Assembly: GCF_033958435.1 (NCBI RefSeq)
Contig: NC_134147.1
Coordinates: 45,812,001-45,876,000 of the forward strand
Reading direction: 5' to 3'
Length of the DNA: 64,000 nt
From: Carettochelys insculpta
Lineage: Eukaryota > Chordata > Testudines > Carettochelyidae
In this document: piece after piece, positions 38,990 to 50,662 of the stretch
Position numbering within the stretch: the first letter of the stretch is position 1
Layout of the letters: every line of letters starts with the position of its first letter
The notes under the pieces: generated by a model
The model's database searches: none
What the model was told of the DNA's origin: nothing
The model's input: only the letters and a program-made list of their open reading frames with translations
Translations under genes and position numbers: made by a program

Positions 38990-40130
38990 CAGTAAAACGA
39001 AAGCCACGAGGCCTGCATGCCGCCCACCGCTGTGCACAGCAGCCGTGGGAAGTCACAGCCGCCGAGGTCTCCACCCGCCAGACCAGGCGGCGAGCAATCC
39101 CCCGCCCCGAGCAGCCAGAGCCGTTCAGCAGCGATACCCCAACGGCTCGTCCTTCCCCCCGCAACCAGGCCGGGGACAGGCGGGCGCGGGACGCGCCGGC
39201 GCATCTGACCCCCGCAGGGTGACCCCCCCCCAGTGACGTTACCGGGGACAGCTGAGGGGGGCGTCTGTTCCCTCCCACACAGCAAAGCCCCAGGCAGGAG
39301 GAATCCCCGTCCCACCCCGCAGCCCCGGACGGACTGGCGCTGCCCGCGCCCAAAGGCAGCCACCGGCAGGGCCGCCAGGGGACTCGGGGAGGGACTCGCC
39401 AGCGCCGGGCCGGGAGCGAGCGCCACGGGCTGGCTGGGCTCCTCGCTCCCGGGGCCCGGCCTGCCCGGAACTGGCGGGCGGCACCGAGCCCGGCCGCCCC
39501 CAGGACAGCGGCGGGCTGAGGGGCAGCAGAAGGGCCGAGGCGCTGGAGCTCCAACGGCCGCGCATGGGAAGCGATTAGACCCTTCCCCTACGGCTGTACC
39601 ACTGGGGGCGAGGGGGGGCGCTACGGGATATACCGCTCCTTGCCGGGTCGAATGTGCGGCTACCCGGAGGAACATACCACTCAACGCTGCCGAAGGGGAG
39701 GGAAGCCCCGACCGCGCGCGCGCGCGCAGCGCCCCCTCCCCTCGGCTCGTGCGGTCACTCCAGCCAACTGTCCGCTCACCGCCACGCCGCCGACACCATA
39801 GAGACGGCAGGGAAGGGGCGGGGGATGAGCCACTCCCGGTGATTGGTCCCTCTGCTTCGGTGGGCGGGTTCAGGACGTGGGCTGGGGCAGGTACCGCTCC
39901 GCCTCCTCTGCCCTGATTGGAGGAGCGAGGGCTCGGGATCAAGTCACATGCTGCCGGCGGTGGGACCACAGGGGAACGTGGGGGGGGGGGGGGGGAGCGG
40001 GCTGTGAAGCGTAGTAGGTCCCTCTTTTCACCCAAAAGTTGAGAGCGTCCTTCTCTCGAGGCCACGCCCCGCCCCGAGGCCACGCCCCATTCATTCTGCT
40101 CCTCCATCCCCTCGTCGTTCACGCTGCCCC
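38990..40130. promoter_or_regulatory. CpG island at the 5' end of C3orf14
   Basis: A 1.1-kb CpG-rich block begins just upstream of the C3orf14 5' side in an otherwise AT-rich region. It contains a (CG)8 run at 39713-39728 and several GGGCGG boxes. Reading frames across it are compositional. Confidence 0.75.
39775..39955 (-). promoter_or_regulatory. C3orf14: Probable C3orf14 core promoter
   Basis: On the minus strand two CCAAT boxes (complement of ATTGG at 39842-39846 and 39916-39920), a GC box near 39861 and a CATGTGA E-box-like site (39944-39950) point to a start near 39800. A GTGAG donor on the minus strand at 39775-39779 could end a first non-coding exon. No TATA box. The start position is inferred. 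Confidence 0.5.
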
Positions 40131-40140
40131 CGCCGCTGGG

Positions 40141-40980
40141 AGGGGAGGGAGTGAGGGGTCTCGCTGCGGGGGGTGCCGGGGCCGGGATGGGGCCAGAAGT
40201 GAGAGGTTCAGGGTGCAGGAGGGGGGTTGGGAAGCTGAGGGGATGAGGGCTTCAGCTCTGTGGGCAGGCTCCAGGCTGGGTCCAGGGATGAGGGTATGAG
40301 GTGCAGGAGGGGCCTCCAGGCTTGGGGGTGGTGGAGCTGAGGGGTTTGGCGTATGGGAGAGGCTTCTAGGCTAAGGGAGGGTGTCGGGGTGTCAGGAGAG
40401 GGTACAGGCGGTAGGGTGGTGGGGGGTAGGATCTGGGTTGGGTGTAGGAAAGGTGGGGTTCAGGGTGCAGGAAGGGGGCTCCATGCTATTGCAGGAGGTT
40501 GGGGAGGTGAGGGACACACTCCCAGGTAGGCCCTCCCCCTCCATGCTCCAGCCCCCTGTCACTGCTCTCCCTTCTGCTTGCTAAACCCTCTGATCTCAAG
40601 CTGGAGCACCTTCCTGCACCCTAAATCCCCCATCCCACCCCAGAGCCTGCATCTCCAGCCAGAGCCCTCACTCCTTTCCTGCATCCCAATCCTCTGACTC
40701 AGTCTGGAGCCCTCTCCCATACCCTGAACCTCTGGACTCCAATCTCCTGCCCAAAGCTCCCTTCTGCACACCAAACCCCTCCTTTCCTGCCCCCACCCCA
40801 GAACCCTCCTTCACACCAACTGGAAATCTCATCCACTCCCACATCCATGACCACCGCCTCAACCAAGAGCCTGTTCTACGCATTGGACTCTTCATTTCTG
40901 ACCTGCATCTCCCTTCCCCAGCTATGACCCTGACCTCCTCCCTCACCCCAACTCCTCAGCCAGCCTGGTGAAAATCCAGC
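40141..40980. repeat. Low-complexity inverted G-rich / C-rich blocks
   Basis: 40141-40540 is G-rich with degenerate units like TTCAGGGTGCAGGAGGGGGC and CTCCAGGCTGGG. 40580-40980 is its C-rich mirror (CCTGCACCCTAAATCCCCCA, GAGCCCTCTCCCATACCCTG). Together they form a long imperfect inverted repeat. C-rich relatives occur at 41215-41400 and 58660-58930. Open frames here are not genes. Confidence 0.65.
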
Positions 40981-41697
40981 GGGGAGAGCGAGTGAGAGAG
41001 GGCAAAGGGATGGAATGAACAAGATCAGGACCTTGGAGAAGAGACAGGGTTTGGGATGTAGGACAGGATGGGGAGCAGGGCACAAATGGTTGGTTTTCTG
41101 AAAGTAGAAAGTTGGTAACCCTATTATAGCCCCATCCTCTGCCACGGGGCCTGCAACATTGGCTCTGCTACTTCATTCATTGTCTGGACTCAAGTACCAG
41201 AGTCAGTCACACCTGCCTCTCCCCATCTCAGTCTTGTATAGTGTCAAACCCTTCCTGCCCCCACAGTCAGATCCACCTTGCCCTCATTTGTTCCTGCCCC
41301 GCCCCATCACCTGTCAGTCCTATCACCCTGATCAGTCAGATCCACTCCTCCTCATTTGCTCCTGTCCCATCCCTCAAAGCCATCTCCACCAATACACAAA
41401 ATATGCAGCTTCATAGGAAACCACAAAATTTGGGGCACCCTAAGCCTTCACCCTGGCTCTGGATGTTCAAATGTATCCTCTTCCCCAAGGTGGAGTCACA
41501 GACTCTATACTCCTGGCTGTGGTGCCATGGGAATGTGCTTCAGTACAGGTGAAACACACTATTATTGTACCTGACTGTTTCTTATATGCCGGATTCTGAG
41601 GATGCACTTGCAACTCCCTCAGTTGGACCACACACCTCTGAGGGCAGAAGTTGTCCCAAGCTGTTAAAACATCTCTTTTAAACTCAACAAAACTCGT
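40981..41697. other. Intergenic, C-rich in part
   Basis: Contains the C-rich degenerate repeat 41215-41400, where GTCAGATCCAC and CTCATTTG(C/T)TCCTG recur about 80 bp apart. No gene. Confidence 0.4.
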
Positions 41698-42620
41698 GGA
41701 GCATCCACATTACAAAGGCGTTCTGTCGACAGCAAAGACAGAATGCAGCACTTCAGTCAACAGCATTCTGCCATACCCCAGGAGGTAAAATGATTCTCTC
41801 AACAGCTCTCTCTTGACAGAAAGCCAGTGTGGATGTTTGGGGGGCTTCTGTCAACAGAAAAGTCCTCCATGTGCTGGCCAGATGCCCTGTGGGGAATGCA
41901 CTGTCTACAGCAAGCAGAGCTCTATGATCCTGGTCTCCATCCATTATTAAAGCTGTAGGGAGCACCGGAAACCCTGTGGCAGGAAGCTGAGTGTGTGGAA
42001 GCAGTCCTACAGTACCCTGTCTGCTCAACGCCCTCAGAGCCACTCCTTCGAGCAGATCCTGGTGAGATGGCAGACAGCCAGGCCCCTGGTGACTCCTGGC
42101 ACTTCCAGGGAGCAGCCGGAAGGCTTCCAGGGGCCCATCCAAGGTACAAAACATCAGGCCACCCTCCTGTGCCATGCCCAAGATCCAGGACCTCCTGCCC
42201 ATGTGGGGTGAGGTACACACCCTCCTGGGCCCCTTGGCAAAATGAAGGAATGTCCCTGAATATGCCCAGCTGGCCACCACCCTGGCAGCATGGGGGCCAC
42301 CCTCCCTGCACCATGGAGCAGGTGTGGGCCAAAGTAAAGGAACTGTGTCAAGGGTAAGTCTGAGCTTGTGGTGCCAGGTGGAGGTTGGGGGCCAGACCAG
42401 CCACCAGCCCCAACTACCAAGAGCTCCACCAGCTCATGGGGGGGGTGATGACACCTCCCCCGCCACCAGCTCCTGTGGCCACTGCTGGAGCCAAGGAGAG
42501 GAGGACCAGGAGTACCCCAGGACCCAACCCCTCCTGGAGCTGGAGTTGGACCTGGGGGTCCATGGCCATGTGGGCATATTTGTATGAAAGGCTGATGAGA
42601 AATGTCTTTCTTTGCTATTG
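41698..42620 (+). pseudogene. Harbinger-like element with broken Myb/SANT-like ORF
   Basis: The left part has CTGTCGACAGCAAAGACAG and TCTGTCAACAG motifs of a turtle DNA-transposon family. Downstream, fragments of a Myb/SANT-like DNA-binding protein appear in shifting plus-strand frames: a WGEVHTLLGPLAK-like block (about 42200-42240), TMEQVWAKVKELCQG (42312-42356), and YQELHQLMGG (about 42415-42445) followed by a proline-rich linker. This order is what PIF/Harbinger-associated Myb-like proteins show. At least two frameshifts break it. No DDE transposase was found, so it would be immobile. The family name is inference from memory of the domain. Confidence 0.5.
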
Positions 42621-43639
42621 GCACTGTGAGTGCATCTACCCATTACAACTAGTCCCAGCATGGAGTTTGTGGTTCTGTCTCTACACTTAGTATTTCTTTC
42701 TGTGCTTCCTGGTGCCAGCTACCACCCCACCGCACCACATGACAACAAGGTTGTTGTGGCGGTCATGCTTCCATAAGAGGCTGAGAAACTTCTTCTCAGT
42801 GGTTTACATTTGTGCGCAGACCGCTCCCCTTCCTCCCACACAGGCACCATGCCGTCGGGGTCTTTCCTGTGCTCAACCACATCATATGGCTAGTCCCTGA
42901 CCCACTAAAAGGATGTGCCTGCCATTCGGTGCTGACTATGCTGCCAAACAGCACCATGTCCTGGCTTCTGCGCAGTTAGGGCTCCAAGGGCAGGAAAGAT
43001 TTGGGGGGGCTTTCAACCACCAGGGGGAAATCTCCCCCAGCGGCTACGGATTGCAGGGTCTTGCAGCCACTGGGGGGAATACTTCAACTGCCCCCCCCCA
43101 CTGAAATGCCCCTACCCCAACAAGGAGCTGGGGGGCTAGCTGCTGCCAGGAGGAAGTTTCCCCCAGTGACTATGAATTACAGGAGCTTGCAGCTGCCAGG
43201 GGGAAACAGTTCAGGTGGCCCTTCAAGCCACAGACCCCCACACCCCAAAGCCAAAAAAGATTTTCGGGCACTATGCCAACTGGCCTTTCAATCCCAAGCA
43301 CCTCCCCCCATGCCAATGAAATTTGGCGAGCCCCATCTTCCATGTTGGCAATTTTTATGTACTGAAGAGGGAAGACAAAAAATTTTTTTCTTGGCCTTTT
43401 CTGGCATCTTTCTTCTAACTTTGGACCCCTTCATACAGGGAAGAGTGGGTGGAGGGCCAGTTGAGAATACAGAGGGTGCGCAGAAGCTGTATAATGAACT
43501 GGGTACCCAAAAACTGTTTCCTCAGCAACTCTCTTTTTTCCAAAGCTTTCCAATCTCCTGTTTCATCATGCTTTTCATTGTCCCTATATCATTTTCAAGG
43601 ATCAGATGCAATTAAGGAAAGGGGGGAGGGATAGTCAGT
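42621..43639. repeat. Transposon-derived region with internal duplication
   Basis: Two related segments, 43010-43085 (CCCCCAGCGGCTACGGATTG, CTTGCAGCCACTGGGGGGAA) and 43130-43208 (CCCCCAGTGACTATGAATTA, CTTGCAGCTGCCAGGGGGAA), form a diverged direct repeat about 120 bp apart. The rest is unassigned. It may be interior sequence of the element starting at 41698. Confidence 0.4.
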
Positions 43640-44093
43640 GGATGGCCATTTGAGAAGACACATAGGTGCTGATTTTTCTAAAATCCTTGATAATTCAGTT
43701 ACAGCTACAGTTTTAAAAAGCAATGCAGTTATGGAATAAAGAGATTCCTGTTAATTTGGAGATCTTTGTTGATGCCCTATGTTTCCTACCTTCCACCTGG
43801 AAAAATGAATGTTTGCTTACCATGGAGGGAAATGAGGGCAATGCAATGTGGGAAGATGATGTCAAATACCAGCAAAAATACCCAGAATGCTACCGGGATG
43901 AGAGAAATGTGGGATAGCTTCCCACAATGCACTGCTGCAACAATTGATGTTTTCCGCTTGAGTACAGCAGCAATAAGTTGACTTTGTGATGTCACGTGGG
44001 GAGGTGAGTATAGTCAAATTTGAATTTATAAAATCCAGCAGTACAAAATCAATGTTAAGAAATTAAAATTTATCTTATAGTATAGACGTAGCC
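43640..44093. mobile_element. Right part of a DNA transposon / MITE
   Basis: Contains CCCAGAATGCTACCGGGATG, GTGGGATAGCTTCCCACAAT, GCACTGCTGCAAC, then AATTTGAATTTATAAAATCC and the right terminus TATAGTATAGACGTAGCC. This wording is shared by a frequent turtle Harbinger-type family. It could be the right end of the element that begins at 41698. Confidence 0.5.
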
Positions 44094-44371
44094 TAAGTTA
44101 TCTCATCACAAGCCTTCCTAATGCAGAAGTTTTCTTTCTTATGTCTGCTTTGGTCTCTGTCTCTTTTCTGCTTTGTTTATTTCAATTCTGTTCTTCTCAT
44201 TCAAGTAATTAAGTAGAAGTTCTTTAAAACAGTTGTTAACTTGTCCAAGTCTATTACAACATTCCAGAAGAAGAGTAGTTAGATCTTAGTTTTAACTGTT
44301 TTGTTTTTAACTGCAGTCACTTGCAATATGGAATTAAATGAAGACTTTTTTATAACATTTGAGGGAGGAGT

Positions 44372-44449
44372 AAAGGCCTGATCAGTTTTCATTAAGTCAA
44401 TGGTTAACTTCTCACTGAATTCAGTAAAGGGAGCTGGATCAGGCCCTAT
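44372..44449. mobile_element. Tiny fold-back MITE (~78 bp)
   Basis: Starts AAGGCCTGATCAG and ends CTGGATCAGGCCCT, with CATTAAGTCAATGG and ACTGAATTCAGT as inner half-sites. Typical hAT-like miniature. Confidence 0.6.
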
Positions 44450-46013
44450 AAAATCTGCATCTTTTTCTGCTTAGAGCAATACCAGTTCTCTTCTTTAGGT
44501 GGCAGGGACCTTCTTTGTTGTAGTGTTCAATGAATTTCAGAAAGAATGCTGACACTAGCACTTTGGTTTAAATAAGCCCAAAACGCCTTCCAAATAGAAT
44601 CAGAATAAACAGGCCATTTATGGGAAGAATGCAAAAAAAATTTAAATTAAATCTTTGGATGCAGTTCTCTTATGTTATCCAGTGCTTGTGTATAACAACA
44701 GCAGAAACAAGATGTAAATAATAATTTCCTCATTATTACCTTGTAGCTGAAAAAATATTTGCCTGTTTAAAGCAGATTGGAATTTACTTTCACATTTAAA
44801 ATTTTTCTCTTTTATTTATGGTAAATTGGATTTTTATTATTAAAATGCTCTTTGTTAATCAAGGAATAACCTAGCCCATATCTAACTTAGCTTGTCAAGA
44901 AGACAATCTTTACATCGTAAGGCAAGTTATAGTTACAAGAGAAAACATTGTTAGTAACAAATAGAAGATCCAAATCCTCAAACTGTTTTGAATAGATCCT
45001 TCCACCTACAAAAAACACCACTGAAGTCAACAAGGCTCCCACACACAGATCTGCACATTCTTTAAGCTCTGATTCAGCCAATACATTAATCACCTTACTT
45101 GAAGCACCTGAGGTGTCCCAGTGACTATGCTTACTTAAAGTGATGCATCTGCATAAGTCTTTTCTATGTCAATGCCTAAATATAGAAGATTCTTTTGACT
45201 ACTGTATGTTGTCTTTTGTCAAAGTATTCACTTATGCTTCATGGAGTCACACTGATAAGCCATCAAAAGTTTTAAAAGATATCATCATGTTCAATTTTTG
45301 CAGCATGTCTTCTTTTTGGCTCTATTCAGTTTTCCTAAGTGAATTTAATATATATCGGAGGTATCAGATTAGTAATCCTGAATCCAAAAGCCTCCGTGCC
45401 AGGTCTGCAGCTTCTCTGTCTTTCAAGTATGTCTCAGCACTTGGGCTGGGAGAGTGAGTTGCTCACTGGTCTGTCTGCTGGCATTGTGGGAAGGGGATTT
45501 TGCTGCAGAGCCACTTAGTTTCATACAAACAATGCAGAAACTATATTTCAGTCCGAGCTGCCATTACTTTACTACAACTTGATACTTACTTTAATTTAAT
45601 GGATCTGATGGAAATCCAAAAGTGAGCTCACTGTGTATCAAAGTGTGTTCATTTTTTTGGATACACCCAACCTCAGTCGACAGCCGTACCTTTAGGTTAG
45701 GTGAATGCTATAAATAAAACAAATCCTGATGTTTGGTTAAAAATATGCTAATATGATAAAATTTGGGTACCTAAAAGTACGGCACTTACAGTTATGCTAG
45801 AGCCAAGTAAGGCTTGTGTGGTGTCACATCAGTGTTTACTGTCCAGTCAGCAGCCACTCCTGTGCATAGTGTTTACTGATCTGATAGTGTCATTCGAGTT
45901 TGCAGGACTGAGCCCATAGGCACTCTGGCCCAGTCCCCACTGAAGTCTTTCGATGTTTATTTATGGAATAAGGGGCTTAACTTCAGGCACCAACATGAGC
46001 ATTTTGGCCATGG
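44450..46013. other. AT-rich intergenic, no gene seen
   Basis: No supported reading frame. Several weak repeat traces only. Confidence 0.4.
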
Positions 46014-46910
46014 ACAGGCCCACCGGCAGAGTGGGAGCAAAGGAGGCAATTGCATTGGGGCCTGGTGGATTTATTGGGGCCTGGGGCTGGCACTGCCCAG
46101 GTCCTTTTAAACAGTGCTGCTGTAGCAGTGTGGTAGGTCTACAGGGCGCCCTGGAGCTTGGATCCCTGGAGCTGCAGGGCATTGTGGGGGCATGGAGGTT
46201 GTAACCCTGGGAGTGAGCATGGTGGGGAGAGAGAGGCTGGGAATGGAGGTAGACAGGCTAGGAAGAGAAGGAGGGAGCTGAGCTCTGGGAAAGTGCCAGG
46301 CACAGGACTGTGGGAGGGTGAGGGTCGAGGGACCAGGCTGGGAAGGGAAAGGAGGGCAGAGGGGCAGAGATAGACAAGGACGGTTGGGAGAAAGGAGCTG
46401 AGTGAGGGTGGAGGGGAGCGCAGAGAACCATTGCGGGGCAGAGGTGGGCTGGGGGCCTGGGAGGGGAAGGAGCTGGGCTCAGGACCACTGGGGCAGGTTT
46501 GGGAATGGAAAATGCTTGCGGACAGAGAGGAGAAGGAGCTAAGCTGGGCACAGGACTGCTGGGGGCAGAGCAGGGCAGGAGAGGGGAAGGGGCTGAGCTG
46601 GACACAGAAGAGCTGTGAGGCAGAGCTGGGCTGCTGGGGGTTGCAGGGGGAAGGAGCTGAGGTCGGCACAGGAGTGCTGGGAGGGCAGAGTTGGGACAGG
46701 GTGCCAGAAAGTGGAAGGAGGATGGGGGGCACTTCTAGGTGGGTGGGAAATGAGGCTGTGACAACCAGGGATGTCCTCTGATTGAGGGGTGGTGCTCAGG
46801 GTTTCCCTGGGTGAGGGGAGGGTGGCTTGTGGCTCTGTTCAAGGGAGGGAGTCAGGGAGCCTATTGACTGTGCTACCCTGGGGCCCGGAATTCCTGTCAG
46901 CAGGCCTGGC
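46014..46910. mobile_element. Possible DNA transposon carrying a minisatellite
   Basis: The left end CAGGCCCACCGGCAGAGTGG and the right end (inverted CCAGGCCTGCTGACAGGAAT) are roughly inverted, each next to GGGGCC-rich strings (TTGGGGCCTGG and TGGGGCCCGG). Most of the interior is the minisatellite at 46250-46715. Boundaries are tentative. Confidence 0.35.
46250..46715. repeat. Degenerate G-rich minisatellite (~50-60 bp unit)
   Basis: Variants of GGGGAAGGAGCTGAGCTGG, CACAGGACTGCTGGGGG and CAGAGCTGGGCTG recur about eight times. Long frames on both strands are a by-product. Confidence 0.65.
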
Positions 46911-48044
46911 CATAGATTTAATCTCCACTTACACTTTTTTCATAGTGTAAAAATGTAGACTGAAAAGTGAAATTGGTTAAGTTTAACACTAGATGGCACT
47001 TAAACACAACTAACAACAGCACAACCATTCGAAATAATCGCAACACAAAAATAATAAAATATTCCATTGTAACATGCAGTTAATTATAGTCTCAAAATGA
47101 TGTCTTGGATTGATATTACTAAACAAACATGTATAAAATGTAATTACAAACCAATGAAATAAATAGTGTAGGACTATAATTGCAAGATGTGCGGTTTTTT
47201 TAGCTTGTAATAGTGGTATACGCCTACATCTGTTTATATAGCTAGTATTTTATTTTGTCATTTTTACTAACATTTAGTGCAGTGTAGTGCAGTTTTATGT
47301 CCTTTTATTTACCAGTACCAATTTATACCAAGTCAGTTTTCAATTTTTTTTTTTAATACAGTTGGGTTTTCAGCAAGAGTTCTGCAATGGAAAAACCACT
47401 ATAAAACGTGTTTTATAAAAATTGCAGTTTAAAATCTGTTTTAAATATTAATAAATATCTTAAGTATCTGTTTTACTCGTATTTTTTCTTTTTCCATCCT
47501 TCTTTGCCCCATTGGGATTGTTCATTTCTGTTACTATAATAGCTTTTTTTAATATCCTATTTGCTGCCAAAAGTCTGGCTATCCATAATCATTTCTAAAG
47601 TGCTGTGACTTTTAAAATGAATCAGGCCTATTGGACCTTGTACGAGTGACAGACTCTATCACACCAGCTTTGATACTCACTTTTCCCCATCATCTGTCAG
47701 AATGGATGAAGATCTGTAGCAATTCAGCAACCTGCACAAGGACTGGCCCAAGGTTAGATGGATGATGTTGCAGTTTCTGACCAATAAGAGGCAGGAGGTG
47801 TTGCTAATTTACGATGACTGGGAAGACCAGGAATGCAGGTGTGCTTCTAGTGTAAGAGTGGAGTAATGAGAACACAAACCCTGGAGGTGCAAGAACTGAC
47901 TCTTAGCAACCGCACTTGCCCCTTGCTTTTCATCACACACTGAGAGTCATAAACTGGCACTTAATCTGATGCTGGGATGGTTCACATCACATTCAATTTA
48001 AGGTTGAGAATACTTAGCATTTTGTTTCAAGTAACAATGTATTA
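46911..48044. other. AT-rich intergenic, no gene seen
   Basis: Nothing recognisable apart from T-rich tracts (47345-47356). Confidence 0.4.
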
Positions 48045-48215
48045 AGAAAAGTGAAAGTCAGGGTGAAAGTTAGGAAGAGCTTCAATAGTGAATTTTTTTT
48101 GTGTTGTGTAATAATCTCCCAAGAATGGGTGGCACAAGTGGCTGGGAAATTTAAACTAGACTGAACAATGCCTGAGAAAATCTACTGTAAGACCTATTCT
48201 GTATTGTTGAGGGGC
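48045..48215 (+). mobile_element. CR1-like LINE 3' relic
   Basis: GTTAGGAAGAGCTTCAATAG, TAATAATCTCCCAAGAATGG and ATTTAAACTAGACTGAACAA keep the order of the CR1/L3-type ORF2 C-terminus (VRKxF..., W.xLP.E, FK.xLD). Highly diverged. Confidence 0.5.
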
Positions 48216-49594
48216 TGTGTTAGGTGGCTTAGCAGTGCTTTCTTTTCCTTCCGCAAAGGCGCTGGCTCTGTGTTGAGGACTCAAAGCGACCCCTGAGTCA
48301 TAACATTAGGCCTCCTAGTGTTTTAAAAGAAAATGAAAAATATACAGGCCTCAGTCAAATTTAACAGATGTACAGGTAGTAAAATCTTTTACAAGCAATT
48401 ATAGAAAGTATTTACAGCAATTAGCTTGGATTTAATCACTTCTCAGCATGTTAGGATGGTAAATTACAGATTTATTTCAAACAGTTCCTGTTGTCTGTTT
48501 CCCCTAACCTGATCACAGGAAATATAATACAAACAAATACTTGGAGATCCTCCATTCTCTGTTCATATTTCCAAGCATGTGGGATGGTGGTGATATTTAG
48601 TATGCATCTTGGAAACACTGCTCAGTTAACCAGCTTGGGTTGTTAAATACTGCACACTTTATGTCTGCGGGTCGTTAGTTTCATAGCACCCTGCAAGGGT
48701 AGCCACATGAATGAGGCAACCAGAAGTGGTCCTTTGATTATAATTTCACAGGAACTTCCCATCTATTCCAGCTTCCATCTCTAGTTTTTATCTGTACAGA
48801 CCTATCCTGGAATGCTCTCTATTTCAGATGTCAATTTAATTTTTGAGCATTTTCAGTAGGAATTTCTTCAATCACTAAGAGAAATTAGAGGTAACACAGT
48901 TTCTCATATTGTATAACACATTTATGGACAACAAAAGTAACTGAACTTCCAATAAAAAAACCAGTCTCCAATAAGCCTTTTCACGAGGTTGTTCTCATGA
49001 GAGTTCAGTTTTTCATTTTTATCAAAAATGCCTCTTTTTAAAAGCAAGTAAGTCAATCTTTTTAGAAAAGTTTAATAAATGACTTTTTCCCTTACCAAAC
49101 TTAGTCTTTAGTTGAATTATTTGAGTTCCCATTAAAGCATCACAAAAATGTGCCTTCTATTATATTTCCTCTAATAGATTTTTCAGACTTATTACTGTAA
49201 TAAATTTGTCAGTTTAGCTTCATTGAATTCTGGACTGCTAGGTCCTGCCACAGCAGATTATAAATCTAAGCATTTCTAAGCCCTTTCAAGTAGTTTTACC
49301 CATTCTTTAAACACATTTCATGTACTCAGCAATTCAGTAGAAATAACCTGTCAGGGTGATTCTTCCAAGTTTCTTCTTTCTGGGAGAGTCTAACAGCTTG
49401 AGGAGGTGAGTTAGAAAACCTGAGTTCTGTTCCTACCTATTCGCCTGGCTGCATAGCCTGGGCCAAAGGATTTGTGCCAGCATTTTTAAAAGTTTCTCCT
49501 AATTGGACATGTCCAACATGTCAAACTAAGCTGAGCTGTTACTCCAATCTGACCACGCTTATCACTTAATGGCATAATGTGTGTTCACTCTGGG
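48216..49594. other. Intergenic, no gene seen
   Basis: AT-rich. No recognisable gene or repeat. Confidence 0.4.
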
Positions 49595-50662
49595 TGTCAG
49601 TGATGGTCCCTGATCTTTTATGTAATCGCATGAGCACAGAAACCATTTAAATTAAACAAATATTTCCCTCATCAATCGTTTTAAATCATGTGCAGTCACT
49701 GCCCTGTTAGTCTCAATGGACAGCCACTATCAACGGCTATAACTGCCACATAGAATTCAAATTCTAAAGTGCTCCAAAGTTCTCAATCAAGTCCAGCCTG
49801 AGCAGCACCGGACCATACCATTTATAAGGACACTTACTTTTAAAAATGGACTAACCCAATGACCATATATGGACAATTTTCTGGACTTTTCTGCATATTA
49901 ATGAGATGTGGCTATAAAAGGCCGCCCTTTGGCCCTTTGGTCAAAAAGGGGGAGATCGGCTTGGCTTGTCCCTTCTCTTCTCACCTTGCTGAAGACAATT
50001 GAGCTGATCACTTGAGCTGAAAATCACTTAAGGAGGAGCCCAGCTCCCGTGGTTCCAGTGCCGCCACATGGCGACGTCTCTTCCTGATGCTGACTGCTGC
50101 CACCAGCCGGTGTCGACCGACATCGCTGACTGACGCCCCCAAGGCTTCATTCTTTTCACCAAGCGGTCTTGCTTGACACGGCGCGGCTTCGCACCTGTGC
50201 GGCTGGTCACAACGACAACGACTTTCCGGAACAATAAAGGCCATTGGCCCTGTTCCTGGGCTAATTAGAGGGGATGTTAATATCCTTTTAAATGTAAGAT
50301 GTTGTATTTAGTTAAAATGTTAATGTAGTTATTGTTAATTAGTTAATGTTATGCTAGCTAGCTATGTTTGTCTAGACTTAAAAGGTGCTTAAAGTATAAC
50401 TGCCTGGTGATAGGGAACACCCTCACCAAATCCTCCAGCGGCGGAAGTAGCGCACTGTCGACTGACACAAGGGCTCTGGCCTAGCAAGACAGAATTCCAT
50501 CGGGACTAAGCATGAGAGCTGCAGCCTCTTGCGGTCCTATTTATTAAGGGCAATCCAGCCTGACAACACTAAGGGCAATTAAGCCTGCCAAATTAAGGCA
50601 ATCAAGCCTGCCATTTATTAATTAAAAAGTTATACTTAAGCCGGATATCTTGCCGTCTGACA
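49595..50662 (+). mobile_element. LTR-like unit of an endogenous retroelement
   Basis: Ends TGTCAG ... CTGACA (49595-49600 and 50657-50662) form the short terminal inversion expected of an LTR. GGCTATAAAAGGCCGCC at 49911-49927 is a TATA box. AATAAA sits at 50233-50238. Three bases after the 3' end a TGG (50666) starts a primer-binding-site-like stretch, TGGTGATCAAAATG. This gives U3 of about 345 bp, R of about 300 bp and a long U5. No gag, pol or env is present downstream, and no second LTR was seen. The 5' end is the least certain point; another TGTCAG lies at about 49348. Confidence 0.5.
50546..50618. repeat. Three tandem ~25-bp repeats
   Basis: Three adjacent copies: AAGGGCAATCCAGCCTGACA (50546), AAGGGCAATTAAGCCTGCCA (50571) and AAGGCAATCAAGCCTGCCAT (50595). 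They lie in the putative U5 of the LTR-like unit. Confidence 0.9.

Noticed and set aside
38938..40122. 394-codon minus-strand frame across the C3orf14 CpG island
   Set aside because: Low-complexity P/S/G/R product with no domain. It overlaps the inferred promoter and is explained by composition.
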